Of a stretch of DNA of 64,000 nucleotides, positions 41,051 through 50,204 are shown piece by piece; position 1 is the stretch's first letter, and each line of letters starts with the position of its first letter. Both the position numbers and the translations under genes were made by a program. The notes under the pieces were generated by a model. That model was given only the letters and a program-made list of their open reading frames with translations. It searched no databases and had not been told where the DNA came from. The DNA is from Melghiribacillus thermohalophilus (GTDB lineage: Bacteria > Bacillota > Bacilli > Bacillales > Alkalibacillaceae): the NCBI RefSeq assembly GCF_004342905.1, contig NZ_SMAN01000001.1, forward strand, positions 89,437 through 153,436, read 5' to 3'.

Positions 41051-41593
41051 TCACAGCACCTCAAGCACAATCTGGTCATTGGTATAAACACAGATTTCTC
41101 CGGCTATTTCAAGTGCAGCCCTGGCAATCTCTTCAGCCGTTTTTTCCGGGGCATAGCGCTTTAGGGCTCTTCCCGCACTTAAGGCATAGTTTCCGCCTGA
41201 ACCGATTGCCAGTATATCGTCATCAGGTTCAATGACTTCCCCAGTACCGGAAACAAGAAACATCTGCTCTTTATTCATAACAACCAACATCGCTTCGAGC
41301 TTCCTTAAAACTTTGTCGCTCCGCCATTCCTTTGCCAGCTCTACAGCAGACCGTGCCAGATTGCCATTATATTTTTCCAGGTTGTTTTCGAATTTTTCAA
41401 ATAGTGTAAAAGCATCCGCAACCGATCCAGCAAAACCGGCCAGCACCTGACCATTAAATAATTTACGTACTTTCTTCGCGGTATGTTTCATAACTACCGC
41501 ATTTCCCATGGTAACCTGTCCGTCACCACTCATGGCACACGTACCATTATGCCTGATTGCAAAGATCGTTGTGGCATGAAAGATATGTTCCAC
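41051..41593 (-). CDS. hslV: HslUV (ClpYQ) peptidase subunit HslV
   Basis: Threonine/serine-type peptidase of the proteasome fold. From the GTG at 41593 (SD AGAGGTGA five bases upstream) the product is 180 residues. The conserved core is [20 protein letters not shown], followed by [17 protein letters not shown] and [14 protein letters not shown]. Seven residues (MEHIFHA) precede the Thr-Thr that aligns with the enteric catalytic Thr. B. subtilis CodW instead begins MSSFHATT and uses an N-terminal Ser; no such Ser is present here. It overlaps no gene and precedes hslU by 22 bases. Confidence 0.94.
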   Translation of the reverse strand: MEHIFHATTIFAIRHNGTCAMSGDGQVTMGNAVVMKHTAKKVRKLFNGQVLAGFAGSVADAFTLFEKFENNLEKYNGNLARSAVELAKEWRSDKVLRKLEAMLVVMNKEQMFLVSGTGEVIEPDDDILAIGSGGNYALSAGRALKRYAPEKTAEEIARAALEIAGEICVYTNDQIVLEVL

Positions 41594-41624
41594 CGGAATC
41601 ACCTCTTTTCTACTAGGATCATGA

Positions 41625-42524
41625 TCATGCACGGGGATGTGTGTTCATGTATATGTTACGTAAATGATCCCTGGTCACATGAGTGTAAATCTGAGTTGAA
41701 GATAAATGTTCATGTCCAAGCAATTCCTGAACAGATCTCAAATCAGCACCTTCGTTAAGTAAATGGGTAGCAAAGGTGTGGCGGATTTTATGCGGATGCA
41801 CATGAACCGTTAACGAAGCCTTATCTACCATACTCTTCAAAATCGTTCTGACTCCCCTGGTCGTTAAGGGCTTTCCTCTCATATTCAAAAAAATGATTTC
41901 TGAATCAAGACGACTTTTCTTAAGCAGGACTTCCCTTCCGTTTTCGATATAACGCATAAGCGCATCCCGGGCATAGTTTCCAAAAGGGATATACCGTTCC
42001 TTATTCCCTTTCCCTTTAACAAGGACCGTCCCAATTGAAAAGTCCACATGAGAGAGTGTTAACTGAACACATTCACTCACCCGCATGCCTGTGGCGTACA
42101 AAAGTTCCAGCAAGGCCTGATTCCGCTGACCCAGTGGCGTGTTTAGGTCGCTGACTGTAAACAGTTTCGCGAGCTCTTCTTCATACAAAAAATCCGGAAT
42201 CGGTTTTTCTGTTTTTGGAAGGGATACAGAAATCAAAGGATTGGCATCCACCTTTTTTTCCCGTTCCAAAAAGCGAAAAAAGGTCCGCAAACTGGAAAGT
42301 TTCCTGGAGACACTTCTCCTCGTCAGCTTCTGGTCATACAGCCGCGTTAAATAAACACGAATCACCGCATAATCCACATCTTTTACATCATCCATTCCTT
42401 CCGTCTTTAAGAACAAAAAAAAGAAATCAAGATCATCCAGGTAAAATTTCAAGGTATAGGGCGAGACGTTTTTTTCAATTTGCAAATATTCTTTAAACGC
42501 CTCTTTTAATAGATGGAAGCTCAT
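41625..42524 (-). CDS. xerC: Tyrosine recombinase XerC (CodV)
   Basis: Resolves chromosome dimers at dif with a partner recombinase. The 299-residue protein has the N-terminal SAM-like DNA-binding domain and the catalytic residues Arg148 (GMRVSE), Lys172, His245 and Arg248 (HKIRH), His271 (GHEHLS) and nucleophile Tyr280. The ATG at 42524 has AGAGGTGA six bases upstream. It opens the operon with hslV, hslU and codY, as codV does in B. subtilis. Confidence 0.96.
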   Translation of the reverse strand: MSFHLLKEAFKEYLQIEKNVSPYTLKFYLDDLDFFFLFLKTEGMDDVKDVDYAVIRVYLTRLYDQKLTRRSVSRKLSSLRTFFRFLEREKKVDANPLISVSLPKTEKPIPDFLYEEELAKLFTVSDLNTPLGQRNQALLELLYATGMRVSECVQLTLSHVDFSIGTVLVKGKGNKERYIPFGNYARDALMRYIENGREVLLKKSRLDSEIIFLNMRGKPLTTRGVRTILKSMVDKASLTVHVHPHKIRHTFATHLLNEGADLRSVQELLGHEHLSSTQIYTHVTRDHLRNIYMNTHPRA

Positions 42525-42553
42525 CAATGGTCACCTCTAAACAAAGCGACTAA

Positions 42554-42583
42554 ATATTAACATACTTTTATAGGATTATGCAA
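42554..42583 (-). promoter_or_regulatory. Likely sigma-A promoter of the xerC-codY operon
   Basis: The minus strand shows TTGCAT (42578-42583), an 18-base spacer and TAATAT (42554-42559), ending 30 bases before the xerC ATG. The match is fair and the position fits the first gene of the operon. Confidence 0.5.
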
Positions 42584-42592
42584 TAAATTTTA

Positions 42593-43900
42593 CTAAATTG
42601 TAACAAAATTCTGAATTGTATTCAGTGCCCTTTTGGCATATTGTTCATTTCTTTGCTGTTTATGTTTTATTTTTTCTGGCAGTGGTTTCAAAAGACCAAA
42701 ATTCACATTCATTGGCTGAAAGTGCTCCGGACTGGTTGCCGTGATATAATGAGCCAGGCTTCCGATCATGGTCTCAGGAGGAAATACAAGCAAATCCTCA
42801 TCTCTGACCAATCTTGCTGCATTTATACCAGCTAAAAGACCTGAAGCCGCTGACTCAACGTAACCTTCAACCCCTGTCATCTGACCGGCAAAAAACAGGT
42901 CTTCCCTTTGTTTATATTGATAAGTTGGACGAAGAAGCTTAGGGGAATTGATAAAGGTATTTCGATGCATCACACCGTAACGGACAATCTCGGCATGTTC
43001 TAATCCGGGTATCAGCCGAAATACTTCCTTTTGTGCACCCCATTTTAAATGAGTTTGAAAACCTACCATATTATATAAGGTTCCTGCTGCATCATCCTGC
43101 CTGAGCTGCACCACTGCATGGGGGCGTTTTCCTGTTTCTGGGTCTTCCAGTCCAACTGGTTTTAAAGGACCAAATAGCAACGTTTTTTTTCCTCTTTTGG
43201 CCATCACTTCAATCGGCATGCAACCTTCGAAATATATTTCTTTTTCAAATTCTTTCAAAGGGGCGGTTTCTGCCTCGATTAAAGCCTCATAAAAACGGTC
43301 GAACTCTTCCTCGGTCATGGGGCAATTTAAATACGCTGCTTCCCCTTTGTCATATCGGGATTTCAAATAAACTTTTTCCATATCGATGGAATCTTTTTCA
43401 ATGATCGGCGCAGCTGCATCATAAAAATAGAGATATTCCTCGCCTGTCATCTCTTTCAGCTGTTTTGACAGCGCCTCTGATGTCAACGGTCCGGTTGCAA
43501 TAATAACCGGTCCTTCTGGCAGTTCAGTCACTTCTTCATGTCTAACAATCACATTTGGGTGGTTTTTCACATGTTCAGTCACATATCCACTAAATTCATG
43601 CCTGTCTACAGCCAGTGCTCCGCCTGCCGGCACCTGGCATTGATCAGCAGCCTTTATAATGATGGAATCCAGTCTTCTCATTTCTTCTTTTAAAATGCCT
43701 ACTGCATTTGTTAACGAATTCGCCCTGAGCGAATTACTGCACACTAATTCAGCAAATTGATCGGTATGATGGGCAGGTGTCTGCTTTACTGGTCTCATTT
43801 CATACAGGGTTACGCTGATTCCTCGTTTTGCAAGCTGCCAGGCTGCTTCACTTCCTGCCAGCCCTGCTCCAATAACCGAAACATGCTTGGTCTGTTTCAA
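42593..43900 (-). CDS. trmFO: tRNA (uracil-5-)-methyltransferase TrmFO
   Basis: Folate- and FAD-dependent enzyme that makes ribothymidine at position 54 of tRNA. The 435-residue protein has the N-terminal FAD site [19 protein letters not shown], the [13 protein letters not shown] segment and [10 protein letters not shown], with [18 protein letters not shown] near the C-terminus. The start is TTG at 43900 with AAAGGGG nine bases upstream. A consensus sigma-A promoter lies about 60 bases upstream, so it is not dependent on topA read-through. Confidence 0.97.
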   Translation of the reverse strand: MKQTKHVSVIGAGLAGSEAAWQLAKRGISVTLYEMRPVKQTPAHHTDQFAELVCSNSLRANSLTNAVGILKEEMRRLDSIIIKAADQCQVPAGGALAVDRHEFSGYVTEHVKNHPNVIVRHEEVTELPEGPVIIATGPLTSEALSKQLKEMTGEEYLYFYDAAAPIIEKDSIDMEKVYLKSRYDKGEAAYLNCPMTEEEFDRFYEALIEAETAPLKEFEKEIYFEGCMPIEVMAKRGKKTLLFGPLKPVGLEDPETGKRPHAVVQLRQDDAAGTLYNMVGFQTHLKWGAQKEVFRLIPGLEHAEIVRYGVMHRNTFINSPKLLRPTYQYKQREDLFFAGQMTGVEGYVESAASGLLAGINAARLVRDEDLLVFPPETMIGSLAHYITATSPEHFQPMNVNFGLLKPLPEKIKHKQQRNEQYAKRALNTIQNFVTI

Positions 43901-43961
43901 TGATAAAAACCCCTTTCAGCACATGGGATTTGTGTCAAGTAATTTTCCTTACCATTCGCAT

Positions 43962-43990
43962 ATTATAGTTTAATTGAGAAGGAGTGTCAA
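43962..43990 (-). promoter_or_regulatory. Consensus sigma-A promoter of trmFO
   Basis: The minus strand has TTGACA (43985-43990), a 17-base spacer and TATAAT (43962-43967), an exact match to the sigma-A consensus. The predicted start is near 43955, giving a leader of about 55 bases. Confidence 0.85.
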
Positions 43991-44116
43991 CTGTGACCCC
44001 CTTTCCTGAATTCGTTTGTTCATTTTTCAACCATACCAGCCTTTTGTTTCGAAAATGTTCCTAAAGGCGGCTGCCGTTCCCCTGCAATTGTGAAAAAAGA
44101 AAATAGATGGGTAACC

Positions 44117-44160
44117 AAAAACACTGCCTGCGGACATATCGTCCTTGCAGGCAGTGTTTA
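44117..44160 (-). terminator. Terminator after topA
   Basis: A 13-bp perfect stem (AAACACTGCCTGC with GCAGGCAGTGTTT, positions 44119-44131 and 44147-44159) contains a second small GGAC/GTCC stem in its loop and is followed on the minus strand by T-rich sequence. It starts five bases past the topA stop. Confidence 0.8.
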
Positions 44161-44164
44161 CACA

Positions 44165-46237
44165 TTACTGCTGTACACTTTCTTTGTAATCACATTCGGA
44201 ACATTCCACCTGTGTACCCTTTTTCTTTTTCTTTTCAACGAGCAGTCCATTGCATTTTGGACATGGACGTTCCAGTGGTTTATCCCAGGAAATGAAATCA
44301 CATTTCGGATATCGGTCACATCCATAAAACGTGCGCTGTTTTTTGCTTTTGCGTTCAACGATATTTCCTTCTTTACATTTTGGACATTTGACACCGATTT
44401 CTTTTAATATGGGTTTCGTATTCCGGCAGTCCGGGAAGTTTGAGCACGCAAGGAATTTGCCATACCTGCCCATTTTGTAAACCATTTCGCTTCCGCACTT
44501 TTCACAGGTCACACCTGCCGGCTCATCTTTTACTTCCACTTCTTCCATTTCTTTTTCAGCTTTTTTCAGTCTCTTTTCAAAGCCGTTGTAAAATTCATCA
44601 AGAATAGTTACCCAGTTGGTTTTTCCTTCTTCAATACTATCCAGGTCATCTTCCATTTTCGCAGTAAACTTCACATCGATAATTTCCGGAAAGTATTCTT
44701 TTAATAAATCAATAACGATTTCTCCAAGTTCTGTCGGGACAAAACGTTTATTTTCCAGCGTGACATATCCCCTGCGCTGAATCGTATCTAGTGTCGGTGC
44801 ATAGGTTGACGGGCGTCCAATCCCTAATTCTTCAAGGGTTTTCACAAGCCTTGCCTCTGTATAGCGTGGTGGCGGCTGGGTGAAATGCTGTTTCGGTTGA
44901 ATATCTTTAGCATCAATCGTCATTCCCTCTTCTATCGGAGGCAGCATGTTTTCTTTCTCCTGTTTCTGATCATCCTGCCCTTCTACGTACACTTTCATAA
45001 ACCCTTTAAATTTAATCTGTGAACCGCTTGCTCTAAATTCCACTTCATGATTGACCAGATGTACAGTTACCGTATCCAAAACAGCAGGCGCCATCTGGCT
45101 TGCTACAAAACGTTCCCATATCAGTTTGTAAAGTCGATACTGATCCCTGGATAGCACACTTTTAAGGGTTTGGGGATCTCTGAACACAGAAGTAGGGCGA
45201 ATCGCCTCATGGGCATCCTGTGCCCGTTCGGTATTTTTATTTTTGCGGTTTGGACCGATGTATTCTTTACCATAAGAATCAGCGATATAACTGGAAGCTT
45301 CCTGTTTCGCCGTATCGGATACACGGGTTGAGTCCGTACGCATGTACGTAATCAAACCAACGGTTCCTTCCCGGCCCAGATCAATCCCTTCATATAATTG
45401 CTGTGCGATCATCATCGTTTTACGGGCGCGGAAATTTAATTTTCTTGCTGCTTCCTGCTGAAGGGACGACGTCGTAAACGGAGGTGCAGGATTTCTTCTC
45501 CGTTCCCGTTTAGCTACTTTTTCCGCCCGAAACTGTTTTCCTTTTAATTGACTCAGGACCTCGTCTACTTCCTGTTTGTTATTCAGCTTCTGTTTTTTTC
45601 CATTAATGCCATAAAAGGAACCTTCAAAGGTCTCCTGATCTTTCAAAAAAGTGCCTTCAATTGTCCAGTATTCTTCTGGCTTAAAATGTTTGATCTCATT
45701 TTCTCGATCAATGATAAGCTTTACGGCAACTGACTGTACCCGTCCTGCACTCAACCCTTTTTTAACTTTTTTCCATAAAAGGGGGCTGATCTTATATCCC
45801 ACAAGTCTGTCCAGTACCCGTCTGGCCTGCTGGGCATCCACTAGATCCATATTAATTTTTCTCGGATGTTTAAAGGATTCTTTTACCGCGTCTTTCGTGA
45901 TCTCATTAAAGACGACACGGCATTCCTTGTTTTCATCAATATCTAAACTGTGAGCCAGATGCCATGCAATTGCTTCCCCTTCACGGTCAGGGTCAGCCGC
46001 AAGAAATACCTGTTTAGCTTTTTTAGCGGCTGTGCGCAAATCCTTCAGCACAGGCCCTTTGCCCCGAATGGTAATATATTTAGGCTCAAAATGCTTCTCA
46101 ACATCTACTCCCATCTGGCTTTTCGGAAGGTCCCGAACATGCCCCATGGAAGCTTTTACATCATATTTTTTCCCTAAATATTTCTTGATGGTTTTTGCTT
46201 TTGCTGGAGATTCAACAATTACAAGGTAATCTGCCAT
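44165..46237 (-). CDS. topA: DNA topoisomerase I
   Basis: Type IA enzyme that relaxes negative supercoils. The 690-residue protein has the TOPRIM domain ([30 protein letters not shown]), the active-site Tyr in [13 protein letters not shown], and a C-terminal region with three four-Cys zinc motifs (CEKCG...CSNFPDC, CPKCKEG...CDRYPKC, CPKCNG...CSECDY). Its own promoter lies about 80 bases upstream and a strong terminator follows. Confidence 0.98.
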   Translation of the reverse strand: MADYLVIVESPAKAKTIKKYLGKKYDVKASMGHVRDLPKSQMGVDVEKHFEPKYITIRGKGPVLKDLRTAAKKAKQVFLAADPDREGEAIAWHLAHSLDIDENKECRVVFNEITKDAVKESFKHPRKINMDLVDAQQARRVLDRLVGYKISPLLWKKVKKGLSAGRVQSVAVKLIIDRENEIKHFKPEEYWTIEGTFLKDQETFEGSFYGINGKKQKLNNKQEVDEVLSQLKGKQFRAEKVAKRERRRNPAPPFTTSSLQQEAARKLNFRARKTMMIAQQLYEGIDLGREGTVGLITYMRTDSTRVSDTAKQEASSYIADSYGKEYIGPNRKNKNTERAQDAHEAIRPTSVFRDPQTLKSVLSRDQYRLYKLIWERFVASQMAPAVLDTVTVHLVNHEVEFRASGSQIKFKGFMKVYVEGQDDQKQEKENMLPPIEEGMTIDAKDIQPKQHFTQPPPRYTEARLVKTLEELGIGRPSTYAPTLDTIQRRGYVTLENKRFVPTELGEIVIDLLKEYFPEIIDVKFTAKMEDDLDSIEEGKTNWVTILDEFYNGFEKRLKKAEKEMEEVEVKDEPAGVTCEKCGSEMVYKMGRYGKFLACSNFPDCRNTKPILKEIGVKCPKCKEGNIVERKSKKQRTFYGCDRYPKCDFISWDKPLERPCPKCNGLLVEKKKKKGTQVECSECDYKESVQQ

Positions 46238-46312
46238 ATTCTATACATCCTCCTGCGAGGGTTTTACTCCTGCATAATTATTTTTTATGATTGTATTAAC
46301 AAATCTCATTCA

Positions 46313-46341
46313 TTATTAAATAATTTTTATGGATTTGTCAA
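46313..46341 (-). promoter_or_regulatory. Sigma-A promoter of topA
   Basis: The minus strand has TTGACA (46336-46341), a 17-base spacer and TAATAA (46313-46318), about 75 bases before the topA ATG. The surrounding segment is very AT-rich. Confidence 0.7.
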
Positions 46342-46382
46342 ACTCGTCTTATAAAAAATTATAGACGAAATAAGAAATTCCT

Positions 46383-47276
46383 TTAAAAATTCCAGATTAA
46401 ATTAGAATTTTCAAATAGGTTAAGTAGATCGTCCGCATGATGAATTAAATGTGCTCCTTCCTGTATTAACAAATGGCAGCCTTTTGCCTGTTCAGTGAAT
46501 ATAGAATCAGGAACAACACAGACTTCCCTTCCCTGTTCAAGAGCCTGCTCGGCCGTAATGAAAGTACCGCTTCTTTCTCTGGCTTCAATAATTAATGTTG
46601 CAAAAGAAAGACCACTGATAATCCGGTTTCGTTCAGGAAAATGCCATGGTCTGGCCGGGGTATCGGGGGGATATTCGGAAAGTAGAAGATGTTCGCTGGA
46701 TAATCGGTTCATAAGGGAAACGTTTTCCTTTGGGTAAATATGGTGAAAACCGAAACCAAGTACAGCTATGGTTTTTCCTTTATAGGAAATGGCTGCCTGA
46801 TGGGCGAGGGTATCGATCCCTTTTGCCATACCACTGACGATAACCCAGTTTTGTTTGATGAGAGGCTGAAGCAAATATTGAACTTTTCTAGGGGCTTCTC
46901 TGGAATGATTTCTTGTACCGACAACACTGAGTTTGGGTTCTTGTGTCAATAGACGCAAATCACCAGATGCATACAGAACTAATGGCGGATCTGGAATACG
47001 GGACAAACGGGAAGGATAGGATGCATAGTTGATGACCAAAGTCTGATAAGTGCTGAGGTCCTTTTCAATGGATTTCATAAGTGCGGACGAATGGAGGTCT
47101 TGATAAAGGAGCATGGCTCTTTCAGGAGAAAGGCGGAATTGTTGCTGGAGTCCAGAAGTATCGATATGGTATAAATCCGTTAGCTGATCATCAGCATGTA
47201 GCCATTTTCGCACCAGACGGCGGGATGCTCCTCTGCATCTCAGAAGATGAATCAGACGAAGACTTTTTTCATCCAT
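46383..47276 (-). CDS. dprA: DNA processing protein DprA (Smf)
   Basis: Loads RecA on incoming single-stranded DNA during natural transformation. The 297-residue protein has the Rossmann-like DprA core: LSVVGTRNHSREAPRK, VSGMAKGIDTLAHQAA and the GLSFATLIIEARERSGTFITAEQALEQGREV region (residues about 220-260). The ATG at 47276 has AAGGAGAG 11 bases upstream. It lies between sucD and topA as in B. subtilis. Confidence 0.96.
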   Translation of the reverse strand: MDEKSLRLIHLLRCRGASRRLVRKWLHADDQLTDLYHIDTSGLQQQFRLSPERAMLLYQDLHSSALMKSIEKDLSTYQTLVINYASYPSRLSRIPDPPLVLYASGDLRLLTQEPKLSVVGTRNHSREAPRKVQYLLQPLIKQNWVIVSGMAKGIDTLAHQAAISYKGKTIAVLGFGFHHIYPKENVSLMNRLSSEHLLLSEYPPDTPARPWHFPERNRIISGLSFATLIIEARERSGTFITAEQALEQGREVCVVPDSIFTEQAKGCHLLIQEGAHLIHHADDLLNLFENSNLIWNF

Positions 47277-47302
47277 GAATTCATTTTCTCTCCTTCCGAT
47301 AT

Positions 47303-47340
47303 AAAAATATCCCCCTGTCTGAATCAGCACAGGGGGATGA
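47303..47340 (-). terminator. Terminator after sucD
   Basis: A 10-bp stem (ATCCCCCTGT with ACAGGGGGAT, positions 47309-47318 and 47329-47338) is followed on the minus strand by ATTTTTAT. It separates sucCD from dprA. Confidence 0.8.
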
Positions 47341-47375
47341 TGTTAAACCCAAAGAAGTATTTCTGCCCCTATCGA

Positions 47376-48278
47376 TTAGTGGGTTTTACACTTATCATAA
47401 AGGCCTTTTTCTTTTAAGACGTTGATTAACGTTTCTCCCATTACCGCAGGAGTTTCGGCTACTTTAATGCCGCATTCATTCATCACGCGGATTTTTTCGT
47501 CAGCTGTACCTTTGCCGCCGGAAATAATCGCACCGGCATGACCCATCCGTTTTCCAGGAGGTGCAGTACGGCCGCCGATGAAGCCCACAACTGGTTTTGT
47601 CATGTTCTCTTTCACCCACTCTGCAGCTTCCTCTTCAGCGGTACCGCCGATTTCACCGATCATCATAACTGCGTATGTTTCAGGATCTTCGTTAAAAGCT
47701 TTCAGTACATCGATAAAGTTGGTTCCGTTTACCGGGTCCCCGCCAATCCCAACAGCGGTAGACTGACCGAAACCTGCCTGAGACAGCTGGTGAACCGCTT
47801 CGTAAGTTAACGTTCCAGAACGGGATACGACACCAATGTGACCCTTTTTGTGAATATATCCCGGCATAATGCCGATTTTACATTCCTCAGGCGTTATGAC
47901 ACCCGGGCAGTTTGGCCCTACAAGACGTGTTTTCTTGCCTTCCATGTAACGCTTGACTTTCACCATATCCAGTACTGGGATATGTTCGGTAATACAGATA
48001 ACCAGATCCAGTTCAGCGTCTACCGCTTCCATAATGGCATCAGCTGCAAATGGAGCTGGAACGTAAATAACAGAAGCATTTGCACCTGTTTCTTTTACAG
48101 CTTCTTCGACTGTGTTAAACACAGGCACCCCTTCTACTTCTGTTCCTCCTTTGCCAGGAGTTACACCGCCGACAATTTTAGTTCCGTATTCAAGCATCTG
48201 CTTTGTATGGAAAAGGGCTGTAGAACCCGTAATTCCCTGAACAATTACCTTTGTGTCCTTATTAATAAATACACTCAT
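47376..48278 (-). CDS. sucD: Succinyl-CoA ligase alpha subunit
   Basis: TCA-cycle enzyme subunit carrying the CoA site and the phosphorylated histidine. The 300-residue protein has the CoA-binding [19 protein letters not shown] segment, [19 protein letters not shown], and the active-site His in [14 protein letters not shown] at about residue 246. It follows sucC after 17 bases and ends before a strong terminator. Confidence 0.98.
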   Translation of the reverse strand: MSVFINKDTKVIVQGITGSTALFHTKQMLEYGTKIVGGVTPGKGGTEVEGVPVFNTVEEAVKETGANASVIYVPAPFAADAIMEAVDAELDLVICITEHIPVLDMVKVKRYMEGKKTRLVGPNCPGVITPEECKIGIMPGYIHKKGHIGVVSRSGTLTYEAVHQLSQAGFGQSTAVGIGGDPVNGTNFIDVLKAFNEDPETYAVMMIGEIGGTAEEEAAEWVKENMTKPVVGFIGGRTAPPGKRMGHAGAIISGGKGTADEKIRVMNECGIKVAETPAVMGETLINVLKEKGLYDKCKTH

Positions 48279-48295
48279 TTTCGTCCGTCCTTTCC

Positions 48296-49456
48296 TTATT
48301 TTACTAGTGATACAATTTTTTCTGCGGCATCAGCCATGGAGTCAGCTGAAGTAATATTTAGACCAGATTCATCCAGGATCTTCTTCCCGAGATCCACATT
48401 CGTACCTTCAAGACGTACCACAAGCGGAATATTTAATCCTACCTGTTTGGTCGCTTCTACCACACCTTCAGCTATGACATCACATTTCATAATACCGCCG
48501 AAGATGTTCACAAGGATACCTTTTACGTTGGAATCGGACAAAATGATTTTAAATGCTTCCGTAACCTTTTCAGTTGTAGCGCCGCCGCCTACATCAAGGA
48601 AGTTTGCCGGCTCTCCGCCGTAATGCTTGATGATGTCCATGGTTGCCATGGCCAGTCCGGCACCATTCACCATGCAGCCGATATTTCCATCAAGGGAAAT
48701 GTAGCTTAAATCATATTTGGATGCTTCCACTTCTTTCGGATCTTCTTCGTCAAGATCACGGTATTCCAGTACATCCTTTTGACGATATAAAGCATTATCA
48801 TCAAAGTTTAATTTCGCATCCAGTGCCAGAACTTCCCCGTCTCCAGTCGTAACTAGCGGGTTAATCTCTGCAATGGAGCAGTCTTTTTCTACAAATACCT
48901 GATACAGGCTCATCATGAATTTCACGGCTTTTCCAACAAGTTCTTTCGGAATGTTGATGTTAAATGCCAGTCTTCTTGCCTGGAATGGGGTTAATCCAGT
49001 TACAGGATCAATCACTTCTTTAAAGATTTTTTCCGGTGTCTTTGCAGCAACTTCCTCGATTTCTGTACCGCCCTCTTCAGATGCCATCATCACAACACGA
49101 TTGGTGGCACGGTCCAAAACAACACCGACGTAGTATTCTTTCTGGATGTCACATCCTTCTTCAATATAAAGACGCTTGACTTCCTTTCCTTCAGGCCCTG
49201 TTTGATGGGTAACCAGGGTTTTACCCAGCAAATCTTCTGCGTATGTACGCACTTCATCCAGATTTTTGGCAAGCTTTACTCCACCGGCTTTACCCCGTCC
49301 GCCGGCATGAATTTGAGCTTTTACGACTTTTATGTCACCCTCGAGCTCCTTAGCCGCTTCTACTGCTTCATCTACTGAGAAAGCAACCCGGCCATTCGGA
49401 ACAGCGACGCCGTATTTGCGAAAAATTTCCTTTGCTTGATACTCATGAATGTTCAT
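48296..49456 (-). CDS. sucC: Succinyl-CoA ligase [ADP-forming] beta subunit
   Basis: Nucleotide-binding subunit of the TCA-cycle ligase. The 386-residue protein has the ATP-grasp domain ([20 protein letters not shown]), the [20 protein letters not shown] metal-site segment and the C-terminal FLDVGGGAT and [15 protein letters not shown] motifs. The ATG at 49456 has GGGAGGAT just upstream; the longer open frame to 49540 has no homologous extension. Confidence 0.98.
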   Translation of the reverse strand: MNIHEYQAKEIFRKYGVAVPNGRVAFSVDEAVEAAKELEGDIKVVKAQIHAGGRGKAGGVKLAKNLDEVRTYAEDLLGKTLVTHQTGPEGKEVKRLYIEEGCDIQKEYYVGVVLDRATNRVVMMASEEGGTEIEEVAAKTPEKIFKEVIDPVTGLTPFQARRLAFNINIPKELVGKAVKFMMSLYQVFVEKDCSIAEINPLVTTGDGEVLALDAKLNFDDNALYRQKDVLEYRDLDEEDPKEVEASKYDLSYISLDGNIGCMVNGAGLAMATMDIIKHYGGEPANFLDVGGGATTEKVTEAFKIILSDSNVKGILVNIFGGIMKCDVIAEGVVEATKQVGLNIPLVVRLEGTNVDLGKKILDESGLNITSADSMADAAEKIVSLVK

Positions 49457-49916
49457 GTTCCATCCTCCCATCAAATTGTCACTGCATGTACATTTTATAA
49501 ATCTTGTTGGAAATTGTCCACACACTTCCACATTATACATGAAATCAGTTGAAAATTAAAAGGAGCCAGACACATTCTGCTCAGGAATTTTATTTTTAAT
49601 TTGCATCTTTTGCAGAAAAATATAATGATTTCAAACTCTGGTATTTCCTATGGATTGAATCAGGGTTCAGTCGAATATTGTGACTCAAAACGAGATCCAC
49701 AATTTTCCTCGCTCTCTCTAAGATCGAACGCCTGTGAACATGCGGACTCTTTTGAAACAGTTCGTTACCGGGGCCATGAGCAGTAGGCATGTTCAATCGA
49801 GAAACCGGAATTACAGTGCGACATCCAGCAATTTGCTTTTTCTTCGCTAAGTCTGGTAATCATCCAGGACCTGTCAATCAGGTACATTTAGCTACAAAAA
49901 CATCGCCCGCATGCCC
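49457..49916. other. 460-base region without a convincing gene between flhB2 and sucC
   Basis: The sucC end of this gap holds a possible sucC -10 (TATAAT on the minus strand, 49532-49537) and a GAGCCAGACAC-type motif near 49563. The rest carries only a 66-codon minus-strand frame (49596-49796) and overlapping plus-strand frames of similar length, none with a good ribosome site or a family I know. In B. subtilis these two genes are adjacent with a shorter gap. It may be a decayed insertion, but no terminal repeats or transposase motif can be seen. Confidence 0.5.
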
Positions 49917-50204
49917 TCAATCTTTCCGTTTTTCAAATTCCCTGTCCATGTTATATATAAACGCAAACACTTCTGCAACAGCCTGGTATAAATCTTCCGG
50001 AATGGTCTGATTAAAATCCAATTCTCCCAGCAATTCCGTTAATGCTGAATCTTCTTTGACAGGAACCCCGTGCTTTTCAGCCTTTTCCAGAATGGTCTCG
50101 GCTACTTTTCCTTTGCCTTTTGCGACAACTCTTGGTGCCGAATCTTTTTTTTCATCGTAACGAAGGGCAATTGCTTCTTTCCTCACATGTTTTCCCCTTT
50201 TCAT
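49917..50204 (-). CDS. flhB2: FlhB C-domain-like protein FlhB2 (YlqH)
   Basis: 95-residue protein that corresponds to the part of FlhB after its NPTH cleavage site: AIALRYDEKKDSAPRVVAKGKG and the C-terminal YQAVAEVFAFIYNMDREF. There are no membrane helices and no NPTH motif. The ATG at 50204 overlaps the ylqG stop as ATGA; a GTG at 50186 with GGGG seven bases upstream is an alternative. Paired with the FliK-like ylqG, it could act in export specificity. The role of this paralogue is not established. Confidence 0.9.
   Translation of the reverse strand: MKRGKHVRKEAIALRYDEKKDSAPRVVAKGKGKVAETILEKAEKHGVPVKEDSALTELLGELDFNQTIPEDLYQAVAEVFAFIYNMDREFEKRKD

Noticed and set aside
41625-42524. Tyrosine recombinase considered as a phage or integrative-element integrase
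   Set aside because: Sequence and context (xerC-hslV-hslU-codY) are those of chromosomal XerC/CodV, with no other mobile genes around.
47838-48623. 261-codon open frame on the plus strand, antisense to sucD and sucC
   Set aside because: It lies wholly opposite two well-conserved genes, has no ribosome site, and its product is Phe/Ser/His-rich like other frames opposite Bacillus genes.
49596-49796. 66-codon minus-strand frame in the gap before sucC
   Set aside because: No ribosome site, no recognised family and overlapping plus-strand frames of similar length; listed only as part of the unexplained region.
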